Shown: in pieces, positions 42,892 to 53,809 of the stretch
How positions within the stretch are numbered: position 1 is the first letter of the stretch
Layout of the letters: every line of letters begins with the position of its first letter
NCBI RefSeq assembly: GCF_000276665.1
Contig: NW_004955405.1
Coordinates: 11,201,408 to 11,265,407 of the forward strand
Reading direction: 5' to 3'
Length of the DNA: 64,000 nucleotides
From: Chinchilla lanigera
Lineage: Eukaryota > Chordata > Mammalia > Rodentia > Chinchillidae
Program-made: the position numbers and the translations under genes
The notes under the pieces: generated by a model
The model's database searches: none
Told to the model about the DNA's origin: nothing
The model's input: the letters and a program-made list of their open reading frames with translations, nothing else

Positions 42892-43331
42892 TGTAGAGGT
42901 GAAGAAAACTTTCCCTCCATCTCTAGAAGTTTGAATGTGGTAACATAAACTGACAAAAAAAGGCATACCAGTTTACTTAATGTGCACATGGGCATGAGAC
43001 CCATACAAAACATGAAACTCAAAGCAGGGCCAGATAATTAAGACTTAAAAATCCTCTTCATGGGAAGAGATGAGTGCAGAATGTGTGCAGTTTTGCAGGG
43101 TTAGTAAATTATTTTTAATGCTAACCTACCTTTATTAGAGGAAACCTTGAATTGTAGCTGTTTTAAATAACACGTCCTGCTTGAAAGATCACTTCCTGCT
43201 GCTAGTCACACTTAACAACCTATTTGGTAGCTTCTGACTTCTGTGTGGCCAAACTATATAGAAGATCTAAGTGCTCTCTATTTAAAGTTCAAGGTGATAT
43301 ATTTTAGGGTAACATTTTCTGAACCCCAACA
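42892..43331. mobile_element. Probable solo LTR, 440 bp, with TG...CA ends
   Basis: Starts 'tgtagaggtgaagaaaac' and ends 'ctgaaccccaaca'. Flanked by 'tgtg' on both sides (42888-42891 and 43332-43335), it splits the L1M cleanly. Orientation is uncertain; AATAAA occurs only on the minus strand (43130-43135). Confidence 0.65.
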
Positions 43332-43613
43332 TGTGTCTTGCAAATATTTTCTTCCTTTTTGCAGCTTGTCTTTTCATTCTCTTAAATCTGTTAATTTTGC
43401 ATGAGACAAACATCATCGCATGTAAAATGAGACTTAAAATTCATTATCCTTGAACTATTTTTCCCAATTTACAGACATATTTTGCTAGTTTTGTAATAAT
43501 TCTAACCCCAAGCCCATTGAATCAAATGCTGCCCCCTAACTGTAGCATATTTGTTTTGTTCAGGTTTGTTTGGACGTTGTTGTTGTCTTTTTATTTTTTG
43601 TTTATTTTTGTTT

Positions 43614-43741
43614 TTTGAGATAGGGCTTCACTATGTAGTTTAGGCTGATGTTGAACTCACTATGTCACCCTTACTAGCCTCCACTTCTTCACAATCTTCC
43701 TTTCTCAGCCTCCTGAGCACTGGGATTACAGGCTTGTGCTA
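43614..43741 (-). repeat. B1-like SINE, antisense on plus strand
   Basis: 'gagatagggcttcactatgt', 'tctcagcctcctgagcactg', 'ggattacaggcttgtgctat'. T-rich tail to its left (43587-43613). Confidence 0.87.
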
Positions 43742-44627
43742 TTGATTGGTGGAAAACTGCTTCCTAGGACTTTAAGATTTCCATTGCTGAGACTGTGGAG
43801 TTCTGTGATTTCTCCATACTTACAAACTGACATGTTAGCCTACCTCAGTTTACTAGTTACCACCAAGACACATGCAATTCCTGGGTCAGATACAAAGGTC
43901 TTTATAATCTTGGCACAACAAGCTCTGTGAGTTTCACATTTGCATGAGTTCTCTTCATTCCCCATAACCCATGGGGAGATGCCCACCAGACCAGGTAAAT
44001 GTTGAGTAAACAGCAAATTTATATTACAGTTGAGGGACTCTAAGTTTAAGAAACCCCAATCTTTTAAAGACACTGCTTCTCCTTGGCTACAGGGAGGCAT
44101 GATCTCTGTCTTCCAAGGCTGTGTGCTGTACAAACATTCTTGAAAAGGTGATCTCAAACAAAAGTTATCAATGCCTATGCTCAGCAGATGTGCAGACATG
44201 TGGGGAAAACACACAAAATTTCCTCACAACATAATCTTTTATCTCTCCAGGTCATGATGAGCTGTCAAAGAAAATATTCCATATTTCAGATGCCCCATGT
44301 TAAAAAAAAAAATCAGTGAGAATTCTCTATTACACAAACAAAATTATGAACTCCTTAGTAGGGCATCAAGCCTCTTAATACCAGTCACCCAATGACTCTT
44401 TCTAATATCAGTACCTAAAACTTCCCAATATATATCATCTATACAGCCTTTATGGCCTTTCCGCCCTTTTTGTATTTAACAAGTACTGTGTTTATATTCC
44501 TTCCATTCTCCCTGTCTCAAGTGCAATAACACCAATAACTTGATTGATATAGTCAGATCTGTTTGTTCAAACCTTAAATCAAATGATAACTTCACAGGAG
44601 ATATTTTTTAAATGAATCTTTTCCTTC
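43742..44627. other. Intergenic stretch, nothing recognised
   Basis: A 124-codon minus-strand open frame (43840-44214) has no domain and no splice context. No other signal. Confidence 0.5.
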
Positions 44628-44700
44628 TCCAGAACTCCAATAGCTCTTCTCCAGAACTCCAGAACTTCCTTCTCCAGAACTTCCTTCCCTAGAACTCCCA
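44628..44700 (+). repeat. Imperfect tandem of a 'cttctccagaactcc' unit
   Basis: The unit occurs about four times with small changes just left of the LTR at 44704. Confidence 0.8.
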
Positions 44701-44703
44701 CTA

Positions 44704-45074
44704 TGTTAGTCAGCTTTCTGTTGCTGTGTCAGATACCTGAGATAACCACTTAAAAAGTGGAAAAGTCCATTTTGGCTTACAGTTTCTAAGGTTTCAGTCC
44801 ATGGTTAGCTATCTCCATTGCTTTTGGACCAATGATGAGTCAAAACATCATGGTAGGAGGTACAGTAGAACAAAGCTGCTCATCTCACGGGAGCAAGGAA
44901 ACAAAAAGAGAGGAAGGGACAGGAATTTCTCATAAACTCTTCACAGACATATTTCCAGTAATCCAAGTCCCCTTTTCTGGGCTTCATGGGCTACCTGCTA
45001 AATATTCTACCACCTCCTAGAAGCACCACAAGCTGGCAACCAAGCCTTCACATATGATCCACACCATAACACCC
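44704..45074 (-). mobile_element. MaLR-type LTR, minus strand
   Basis: Plus strand is the complement: 'gttagtcagctttctgttgc', 'cagatacctgagataaccac', 'cagtccatggttagctatct', 'aacatcatggtaggaggtac', ending 'gatccacaccataaca'. Matches rodent MTD/MST-like LTRs. Confidence 0.82.
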
Positions 45075-48000
45075 TGAATAATTCAACTTAAGCACTCTCT
45101 TTTGCAGTTTATTGACTATTTGTATATTCTCTCTTCTAGCATGCAGTCAGCAAGGCTCTATATTTCCTGAGCTTTATATCTTTTATTCCAACAACTTCAT
45201 CTAGCAAATTTTTTAGTGCATGAAAGAAGAAATAAATGTTGTGATTTTGTATATTCTTAGGAATTGTGGAGAAACAACAATATAATTTTGAAACGCAATA
45301 ACCTTTTAACAAAGCAATTAACCAACTTTTTTCATTATTACCATAATTAGAGATATTTTTATACTTTCTAGGTATTTTCACACAACACCCAGTGCTTCCT
45401 TTTATTCAATCTGCTGTTATGCTGCAACCTAATGTGAAAGTAGCATTGCAAAACCAAAGACTGCATTCTAGCTTGTCAGCATCCCTCTTTTTAATCTCTT
45501 TTATCTCAGCTGAAGTCAATATCCTAGCTGTTCGACATCCTTTGAATGCTTTTATGTTAGCATCACTGGTCATGAAGTTACCTTCACAACTCAGCCCTTC
45601 CAAGACGAGGACAGGTTCTAATTAAACTAACGGACAGCAGCGTGCAAACTCTGTCCACTGAAATCAGAATAACATGATTTTTTTTTAAAGGAACAGTTCA
45701 CAACTCTTTCCCCTGAAGCAGTGATACTCAAGGCAGCTCAGCTTACAGGGAAGAAAACAGTTTCATCAGAAAGACTTGTGAAGAAAGGTACAAAGCAGAT
45801 GAGACAATGGGCTTCTGGAGGAGAGCAAAGGAGGGCTCTTGGCAAAAGCATGTGCTCTGTGTTCACATGCTCTGGGTGTGAAAAATAAGAATGCGCTTCT
45901 TACCAGCTCAGAGAACGCTGTTCTTTTTTTCTATTCAACAAATATTTTGTAGATACCTATCATGTGCTGGTTATAAAATAGTTAATAGAGCAAATATAAT
46001 CACAGCCTTGCTAGATTTTACACCTAACACATAAAAAACAAAAAAACAAATGAACCAACAGATCAGTGTTGATAGGTGCCAATCAGTTGTGATAAGTGCT
46101 ATGAGGGTAAAACACAAAATGTCAAGAAAGTCATTGGCTGTAAGAATTGACTTTGATGGCCTTGTCAGAAGATAATATTTTATTTGATATAAAAGCTAAG
46201 GAGCCACCTTTACAAAGAGTGTGGAGGAAATCCTTAACCAGGGAGAATAAAGGCGCTTTTACCTCATCCACGAAGATGTACTTACATGAAAATTTACATA
46301 TATAATATTTGGTACAGGACCAGTACTTTAGAAACGGTTAGCAAATGATTGGTCTTGCTATTGTTATGGCTGTTAACCTCATGTTCATTTTCACCAGACT
46401 ATAAAACCATAGGATCACTGAACAATCTTCTAAACTCTAATAAACACAAAAATAACCATAAGCAATTTTTAAGAGAAGGAAGTATGTAGGATACTCTACT
46501 AAGCAGAAGAAAAGTCATAAGAAACTCAGCCACTTTTTCCTCTTCTTCCCTTGATTAATCTCTCCTCTGAATTTAAGAATAATGGTAAAACCTCATGAAC
46601 TCATGCTGGTAATTAGAAATTTCACATTTGCTCTGTGAAGTAAGTGAAAAAGCAGATGTAAGGAACCAGGATGTTTGATTTAATTAATGAAGCCTTTTCT
46701 TTCTGAGAGATTTAACTGTACCATTTGCATATAAATAATATGTTGATTACAAAGGACTTGAATTTTCTCATTAGAGCAAGGCAAATGCCATCTTACCTAC
46801 TTTGTAATCTGACCTTCGTAAACTTGTATTTATTGACAACGTTTGCTATACGTGAGGTATGCAGATAATTTAGGTGATTAATTTATTCACTTAATCCACA
46901 TTAGACTTTTCTGTGTGATCTGTTCCCTTTAGAAGCTTTGGTAGTTTATGCTTTGTCATCTTAGAAGGTAGTGAATTCAGTTGAGGTAGACTCTTTTATG
47001 GTTAAATGATCTTTGTAATATTTATAATTTGATAAAGATTGAATGGGTATTCAAGATGTAACATTCCTTCCTTTATTATTCAGCCAAATCTTTCTGTCTG
47101 TAATCCTCAACACTATTCTTACATCTCTGATTCCATATGCCCAGAGGCCCATAAGGGCCCCATATGATTCTCTGCATACTTAAAAAACATATATGTCTTT
47201 GTTCTCTGTCTCATGGGAGGAGATGAGTTGTTGGAAGAGTTGTGCAAGTTTTAGCACAAACACCCAGGAGTCAGGCCTCCTATTAGACAAAAGGTCCCAA
47301 ACTTGGCCTCAGATGACTAATGTGTTTTATTGACCTTGAATAATAATCTTGAGGTCCCATAACAAACGTGGTTTCAGATCATCTTTAAAGTGAGCCCTTT
47401 TCATACTATCTTACAAAATATTTTTAATTGTCTGGGGTTAAAACTATATGAATTTATGACAATGACAAAGGTAAAATTTTTTTAAATAGAGATAAGGTTA
47501 TGACTCTCTCAGGTAACAAGAGAACATGTGTTGGAAACTTTAATCAACTTGTCACCAATGAAGAAATTGGAAAGAAGTTATAAAAGGGTGCAAGCAGAAT
47601 TCAAAGACACCTTGTAGGTCAGGAATATTGAAGTAAAGGTGCAAGTGGAGGTGAAACTCTTCCCCTTGCCATAGCCAGGGAGAGTCAGTTGAATCTTTAT
47701 TGGGCTGCACCTATTCACATGTCCACAATAGTAATTCTTAGTTATTCCTACCAGTTATCTCTCAGTTACAGAATTGTAAACTAGCTTAAAGTCCATGATA
47801 AACCAGAACCCCCATAAAGTCAAACTCAGATGATCTAGAAGGGATTTCTCTAACAATGCAGTGTTTTTTAGCTGAAAGCACAAACTTTTCTCTACAGAAT
47901 TGTTCATACACTTTGCCTCACTCTCAATCTCATCCACACATAAATATGTATTGAAATAATCCTGTATACCCAGGTTAGTCCCAGGGACCCAATAGTGAAT

Positions 48001-48164
48001 CATGGATAGTTCCTGGCCTCAAAAAAGCCCAAAATACCACAGGAAGAGACAAAATACCACAGGAAGAGACATAAGTACAAACAAAGACAAAAGTGTCAGA
48101 GAAGGTATAATAAAAGTTTACACAGAACACAATGGGTCAGAAATAATGAGTAACTTTCAGTAAG
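45075..48164. other. Intergenic stretch, mostly unassigned
   Basis: About 45930-46140 resembles the old interspersed repeat with 'ttcaacaaatattttgtaga' and 'gtgataagtgctatgag'. A perfect tandem 20-bp duplication lies at 48031-48070. No gene. Confidence 0.5.
48031..48070. repeat. Perfect 20-bp tandem duplication
   Basis: The unit aaaataccacaggaagagac occurs twice back to back with no difference. Confidence 0.97.
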
Positions 48165-48300
48165 TGTTTTTGTGCCTGTGATTGTTCTAAATGCTTGTTA
48201 CATGATTTCTCCTTTAATCTTCTTAGACCCATATGGTAGTTACAGTCACTGAACCCACCTTAGATGAGGAAACTGAGGAACAAAAGAATTAATGAAATGT
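48165..48300 (-). repeat. MIR SINE, antisense on plus strand
   Basis: 'ctaaatgcttgttacatgat', 'tctcctttaatcttcttaga', 'gatgaggaaactgaggaaca': complement of the MIR 3' half. Confidence 0.75.
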
Positions 48301-48420
48301 CTCCAAGATGCCAGGTTCAGTGGGACAAAACTGTAGTCTCAACTACTCAGGAGACTGAGCATTCAAGACCAATCTGGGTAATCTATTCAGACCCTCATCT
48401 TGAAAAATAAAGGAAGTTTC
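48301..48420 (+). repeat. B1-like SINE, diverged
   Basis: 'gccaggttcagtgggacaaa', 'tagtctcaactactcaggag', 'attcaagaccaatctgggta' and an A-rich end. Only the general B1 plan is kept. Confidence 0.65.
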
Positions 48421-49114
48421 GCTAAAAGAAAAATTGAAAAGAATATTTGGATGCTTATATAAAAACCACTCAAACTCCAAGACAGCCTCCTTTTCCGACA
48501 GTCAGGTTTCCCTCTGTTATGGAAATCTGGAAATTTACAGCAGAAATGAAAAATTTAGGAAAGGGATTTGATGATTGAAGCACTCCCCAACAAAGTAGGG
48601 CAAAAGACAAAGAGAAAACTATAAAGAGAAAAATTAGAGAATCAAAGTCCAATATTACAATAATAGACATTTCAGAAACAATGAATAAAGATAATGGAAG
48701 AAAGTCATTAAATAACAAATGCAAGAGCATTTCCTATATTGAAAGCACACATTAATAAAAATACACATGCACCAAGGCATATTGAGAAGTTTCAAAAAAT
48801 TGAGAACAAATATGTAGTACTGGAAAACAACTAGGAAGAAAATAAAAACATAAGAAAATAAAAACATAAGAAAATTTAAGTCCAACAAAGAAAAGAAATT
48901 AGATGGCTTTGGAATTTTACCCTGATTATCCAAAATATATTTGACAAAAATTGGATATTTTGATATCAAAAATACGGTATACGGCCACTGTGTATGGATG
49001 GCCTGCTATGGTGCTGTAGCGTATACTTCTTTTCCTACTTTTACTTGGCCCAAACTTGTTCTGCAGAGCCTGGGTCTTTTCCTATCTTTAATAAAACTTT
49101 GATGTCATTAAAAA
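48421..49114. other. Intergenic stretch, nothing recognised
   Basis: AT-rich; overlapping short minus-strand open frames without family signatures. Confidence 0.5.
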
Positions 49115-49180
49115 AGATAGATAGATAGATACATAGATAGATTCATAGATATAGATATATAGATATAGATATCGATATAT
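49115..49180 (+). repeat. (GATA)n microsatellite
   Basis: 'gatagatagatagata' then 'gatatagatatatagata' variants. Confidence 0.93.
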
Positions 49181-49602
49181 GATTACCACGTTCCAATGCA
49201 TTAACATACGCATCAATTCACATAGCTATAATCTTGTACGTTGTCAGAACACTTAAGATCAACTTTTAATGAATTTCAAGTATACAGTACAGTGTTATTG
49301 ACTATAGTTATTATGCTGAATAAATAGATCGCAGGAGTTTATATGTCCCTCTTGAATGAATCCGTACTCTTTACTATATCTTCCTTTTTTACCCACCCTT
49401 TCCTCCAGACCCAGACTACTACCATTCTACTCTCTACTTTGATGAGTTCAATTTTTCTGGATTCCACATGGAAAGTGAGACCACATAGTATTTATCTTTC
49501 TGTGTCTGGCTTATTTCATTAGCATCGTGTTCTTCTGGCTCATCCATGATGTCTCAAGTTACAAGATTTCATTCTTTTTAAAGGCTAAAAATGATTGCTT
49601 CA

Positions 49603-49975
49603 CAAGGGTTTGAATAAAGGTCATGTCCTCCAAAGCTCCATGCATTAAAGGTTTGGTCCTCGGGGTGGCACTCTTGGGAGCTAATGAACCTTTAGGAGAT
49701 GAGACCTAGATGGAGGTCATAAGGTACCTCTCAGAGGGGACTGTTGGACCCTGGTCTTTTCTTGTTTCTCTCTCCTTCTTGCAGGCTCGTAATGGGAGCA
49801 GTTTGATCTTCCACATATTCCCACCATGATGTGCTGCCCTCACCAGAGGCTCATAGCATGGGCCATCCAGTTTTGGGCAGGAGCCTCCAGGAACATGAGC
49901 CAAAATAAACTTTGCCTTGTTAGAAGTTATAGAACCATGAAGCCAATATATATTAGTTTGCTTGTAACATTTATC
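49603..49975 (+). mobile_element. MaLR-type LTR
   Basis: 'gggtttgaataaaggtcatg', 'ttaaaggtttggtcctcggg', 'cccaccatgatgtgctgccc', 'agccaaaataaactttgcct': rodent MTD-like LTR with its AATAAA signal (aaataaac). The left border is approximate. Confidence 0.75.
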
Positions 49976-49986
49976 TGTTCTTTAAA

Positions 49987-49989
<3 letters not shown>

Positions 49990-50031
<42 letters not shown>
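49990..50031. repeat. (TA)n microsatellite
   Basis: About 21 uninterrupted TA units. Confidence 0.97.
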
Positions 50032-50033
<2 letters not shown>

Positions 50034-50671
50034 TTCTCTATTCATTCATTTGACAGTGAACACTTACATTGATTCCATATCTCATTATTGTGAACAATAG
50101 TTCAGTGAGCCTAGGAGTGCAGGTATTTTTTCAGCAGACTGATTTCATTTCCTTTCGATACTTACCCAGGAAGGAAGTCACTGCATCACAGGTTTTCTAT
50201 TTCTAACTTTTTTAAGAACCTCCAAACTGCTTTAAATACTGGCTATATCAATTTACATTGCCATCAATGGTATAAAGTTCCCCTTTCTCAATACCTTTGC
50301 CAAAATCTACCTTTGGCTTTTTGATAATAGCCATTCTAACAGATGTGAGATGGTATCTATTGTGGTGTCAATTAGCACTTCTGTGAAGATTAATGATTGA
50401 GCACTTTTTCATATACCTGTTAGCCAATTGTACGTCTTCTCTGAAGAAATGTCTTTTCACATCTCTTGAGACTTTCAATTCTTTTTTCTTGCCATTGAGT
50501 TGACTTTATATATTTTAAGCATTAATCATTCACTAAGTATACAGTTTCCAAATATTATTTCATTGGTTGCCTTTCACTCTATTGATTGTTTTCTTTTATG
50601 TGCAAAACTTTTTATTTTGATGTAATTTTATTTGTTCTATTTTTACCTTTTTTTTTTTCCTTGTAATGCAC

Positions 50672-50985
50672 ACTGTTATGGTTTATGTCTGCATGTCCCC
50701 CCCAATCCTCATGCAGTCATGGGTGAGTTTCTATTCTAGATTTTTGATTGATCCATAGTCCAGTGCTGGGATTATGGGAGTGAGTGTTACACTCGCCCTG
50801 AGGCAGCTAGTTTGCATAGAATGTAAGGGAGGGAAAGGGGCTGCTTCCTGCCATTCCTCCCTTTTGCCCTTGTTACTTGTTCTGTTTTCTGCCACCATGA
50901 ACTGTTGCACTGTACCATGTGCCACCCTGCCTTGGAGCCAGCTGAATATGGACTGAAATCTTCACAAAATGTGAGCTAAATAAAC

Positions 50986-50990
<5 letters not shown>
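50672..50990 (+). mobile_element. MaLR-type LTR
   Basis: 'tgttatggtttatgtctgca', 'tgccaccatgaactgttgca', 'gtgagctaaataaacctttc': MTD-like LTR with its polyadenylation signal, ending at a CA microsatellite. Confidence 0.8.

Positions 50991-51025
<35 letters not shown>
50990..51025. repeat. (CA)n microsatellite
   Basis: About 17 CA units at the 3' end of the LTR. Confidence 0.95.
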
Positions 51026-51028
<3 letters not shown>

Positions 51029-51240
51029 ATTTCCTAGACCAATCTGAATAAGCTTTTCCCTTATGTTTTCTTCTAGGAGCTTTACACTTTCATGTCTTAC
51101 ATTTAATAGTTCTGAGTTGTTTTTTGTACCTTAAAAGGGTCCACTTTCATTCTTTTCCATTTAGAGAGGCAGATTTTTGAATACTAATTATTGAAGAGAC
51201 TTTCCTTTGTCTTTTGTGTATTTTTAGCATCCTTGTCAAG

Positions 51241-51960
51241 GGGACTGAATCATTAAGTAAAAATCTCCCAACAAAGAAAAACCTAAGACCAGGTAGTTGC
51301 TCGTGTAAATCTTGCAAAATATTTATAGAAGAATTAATACCACTTCCTCTTAAATTCTTCCACAATAGAAGAAGAGCACTTCCAAATTCAGTTTTTAAGG
51401 ACAGCATTACCTTGATACCAAGGCCAAAGACAACACAAGGAAAGTGTAGGTCAATATCCCTGAATATAGGTGCAGATATTCCCAAGAAAATATTAGGTAA
51501 GTGATTTCAACAACATATTAAAAGGAATATACAACATAATTAAATAGGATTTATCTCTGGGATGCAAATGGTTCAAGATATCCAAATCAACCACTGTGAT
51601 ATGACACATGAAGAAAATGAAAAAACCACATATGATCATCCCCATAGATACAGAAAATAGCTTACAATGTTAAACATCTATTCATAATCAGCTATCAATA
51701 ATATATTTACTGAGATTATCATATACGACATTAATAGCATCATAATAAGTGAAGAGAAGCTTTCAATTTTTCCTCTAAGTTCTAGTACAAGACAAGGATG
51801 TCCACTCTCACCACATCTCCTTAAGTAGTATCCAGCGCAAACAGACATGACAAGAAACAAATAAAAATCATCCAAACTTGAAAAGAAATAAAATTGTCTG
51901 TAAAGATAACATTATTGCACATAGGGATAAAATTTTAAGGACTTATCAGTGACTCAGATG
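51241..51960 (+). mobile_element. Ancient L1 ORF2 fragment (plus), broken
   Basis: Plus translation gives EELIPLPLKFFH, ALPNSVFKDSITLIPRPK, then after stops a RT-like [10 protein letters not shown] motif (about 51783-51820). These are ORF2p landmarks in order. Orientation is opposite to the L1 sequence ending at 51240, so the two may be one twin-primed element. Confidence 0.72.
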
Positions 51961-53784
51961 GGCATGGCTCCTTTTGGGTCCCTTGGTAGTTGGGGTTGGC
52001 TTCAGGACCATGGTTAGGTGTAGCAGGAACACAGACCATAAAGGATGGGGCTGCTTTTGGTCTGCACTGAGCTGCTACCAGGGCAGAGGTCAGTCCTCCC
52101 AAAGTGGCTCTCCCAATCTTGGATTTCACTGGGGTTTTTGCAACCCTCCACTTGGATCCCAAAACTCCCACAAAGGCACTTTTGTCTGCACACTGCCGCA
52201 TTGTTATCTGTCACACACTACCACATTGTGAGGACATGAACTGGAGTATTCCTCTTGTTTTCTTGACCCAAATTTCTTAACAACACTGTAATAATAGCAA
52301 ATGTCTTCAGAATTTTGAAGAAAAGTGATTTCCAACTCAAAACTCTATATTTAGTGTGATGCTACTAATTTAGTGTGATGATAGACTCAAGTGCTGTTAT
52401 GCATGCACATAATAATGACAAGCATTCAAGGAGCCTAAATATTTACATGCACATACACACCCATGCAGCCTTTCTCTGGAAATTACAAAAAGGCATATTC
52501 TACCAGAATGAGGCTATGCCAGCAGAGAATCCATGGATTCAAGAATGAAGCAAAGGAAAGTTTTGGTAATGAACAGAGTTCCCAGGATGACAGGTATGTG
52601 CAAAGTGTGGATAGCAACCACTCTGTCTTGGCACAGGTCAGAAGGCTCAAGGAAAGATGCTTATAAAAGATGAAGTTGGCCTGATCCCTGATGTGTTTGA
52701 ACAAAATGAGAGCAGATTTAGACAACAGGGAGGGATTAAGTCAGTAGAAAAACTAAGCAGATGAGAGAAAGAAAAATTGTGCATTCCATGGAGTGCAAAG
52801 AGATGTGGCAGAAAGGAAATATCAGTATGCACCAGTCACCAATGAGTGCATTTAAAAGCCAAGTTATGTAACATCAAAATTAATCGGTACTTATCTTAGG
52901 AGAACAGTTCTGAGGAATGTATGTGTAAATAGGTGTACTACTAGGAGGCAAAACCTGATCTTTCATAGAAGTGATCAAGAGATATTGCCTGAACTGAAAA
53001 AACCAAGGAGTAGTGAGTTATGTGACAACGTGAACTACACAAAGGTGGAAGAAATTAAAGTGTGTCACCTATGGGCTGCAAAAGAGGCAAAGTTTGGGAG
53101 ACTGCTAATTTTTATTGTAAACCTTGGAGAACATTTTGACCCTTGAAATGAGATTTTTTTAATCAAAGTTCACATTTCAATAAAAAGAAATTAAATTTGT
53201 AAAAAGATGAATGGGAGTTAAGAACATAAAGATGAACACTTAGGATTTTTGGATAAATTTGTTAGGGAAGGAAAGGCCACTGACAGGAGGTAGGTAAAAA
53301 AGGAAGCAGTGGGTTAATTTTTAAAAGTGTACATAAGATTTTGCTTTTGCTTGTGCATGTGTACAATCATAATGAGAGTCAGAAAAATCAAGAGAGGTTG
53401 AAAATACACATGAAAGGAGAAATGATAAAGATAAAGTTTCCTGGGCCTGATGAGGGGCAGGAAGACCTGGCTGTAGGTGTCTGACACAGTTGCAGGGAGT
53501 AAAGGGACCTCTTCTGGAGTGTGAGGAAAGGCAGGGAAAGTGTATGCAGATATGGAGCAAATCAGCCAATGTGGGCAGGGAGAAGAAATACTTAACATTC
53601 AGATGCCGAACTCTCAAACCCAAAGATTATGGAATGTGAATCACCAGCAGACATTGGAAATACTCTTTCTAGTTTCTAAAATCAGTCACTGATCACGGTT
53701 TATTTTCTAGTTCCTGTTTAAGTTGCCACTGTTGTAGCAAACATGGTCATGTCCACACTCACACACATGCACGCACATAAAGAT
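51961..53784. other. Intergenic stretch, nothing recognised
   Basis: A cluster of short open frames on both strands (51935-52240) has no domain. No repeat I can name. Confidence 0.5.
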
Positions 53785-53809
53785 ACACACACACACACAC
53801 ACACACACA
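53785..53809. repeat. (AC)n microsatellite
   Basis: Uninterrupted AC repeat of 12 units. Confidence 0.97.

Larger units (their letters stand above)
41868..43395 (-). mobile_element. Ancient L1M 3' region, interrupted by an LTR
   Basis: Plus strand is the complement of an old mammalian L1 3' part: 'gagccaatattgagacatta', 'ctaaataaagtccatagttt', 'aaccactgatttgtatatat', 'catttaagtttcttccatgt', 'gaataaagctgccataaaaa', 'catctgtatatcttcttttg'. It resumes after the LTR with 'cttgcaaatattttcttcct'. No intact ORF. Confidence 0.8.
49230..51240 (-). mobile_element. Ancient L1 3' region (minus), carrying two LTRs
   Basis: Plus strand is the complement of an L1 3' half: 'tcaagtatacagtacagtgt', 'ccattctactctctactttg', later 'gcctttcactctattgattg', then after the second LTR 'aatcatttcctagaccaatc', 'ctaggagctttacactttca', 'attattgaagagactttcct' and 'agcatccttgtcaagg'. 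Interrupted at 49603-49975 and 50672-50990. Confidence 0.78.

Noticed and set aside
43840..44214. 124-codon minus-strand open frame
   Set aside because: No family signature, no start context and no exon borders; treated as chance.
49115..53809. Microsatellite arrays resembling a CRISPR-like pattern
   Set aside because: Units are 1-4 bp with no spacers, in a eukaryotic genome. These are ordinary simple repeats.
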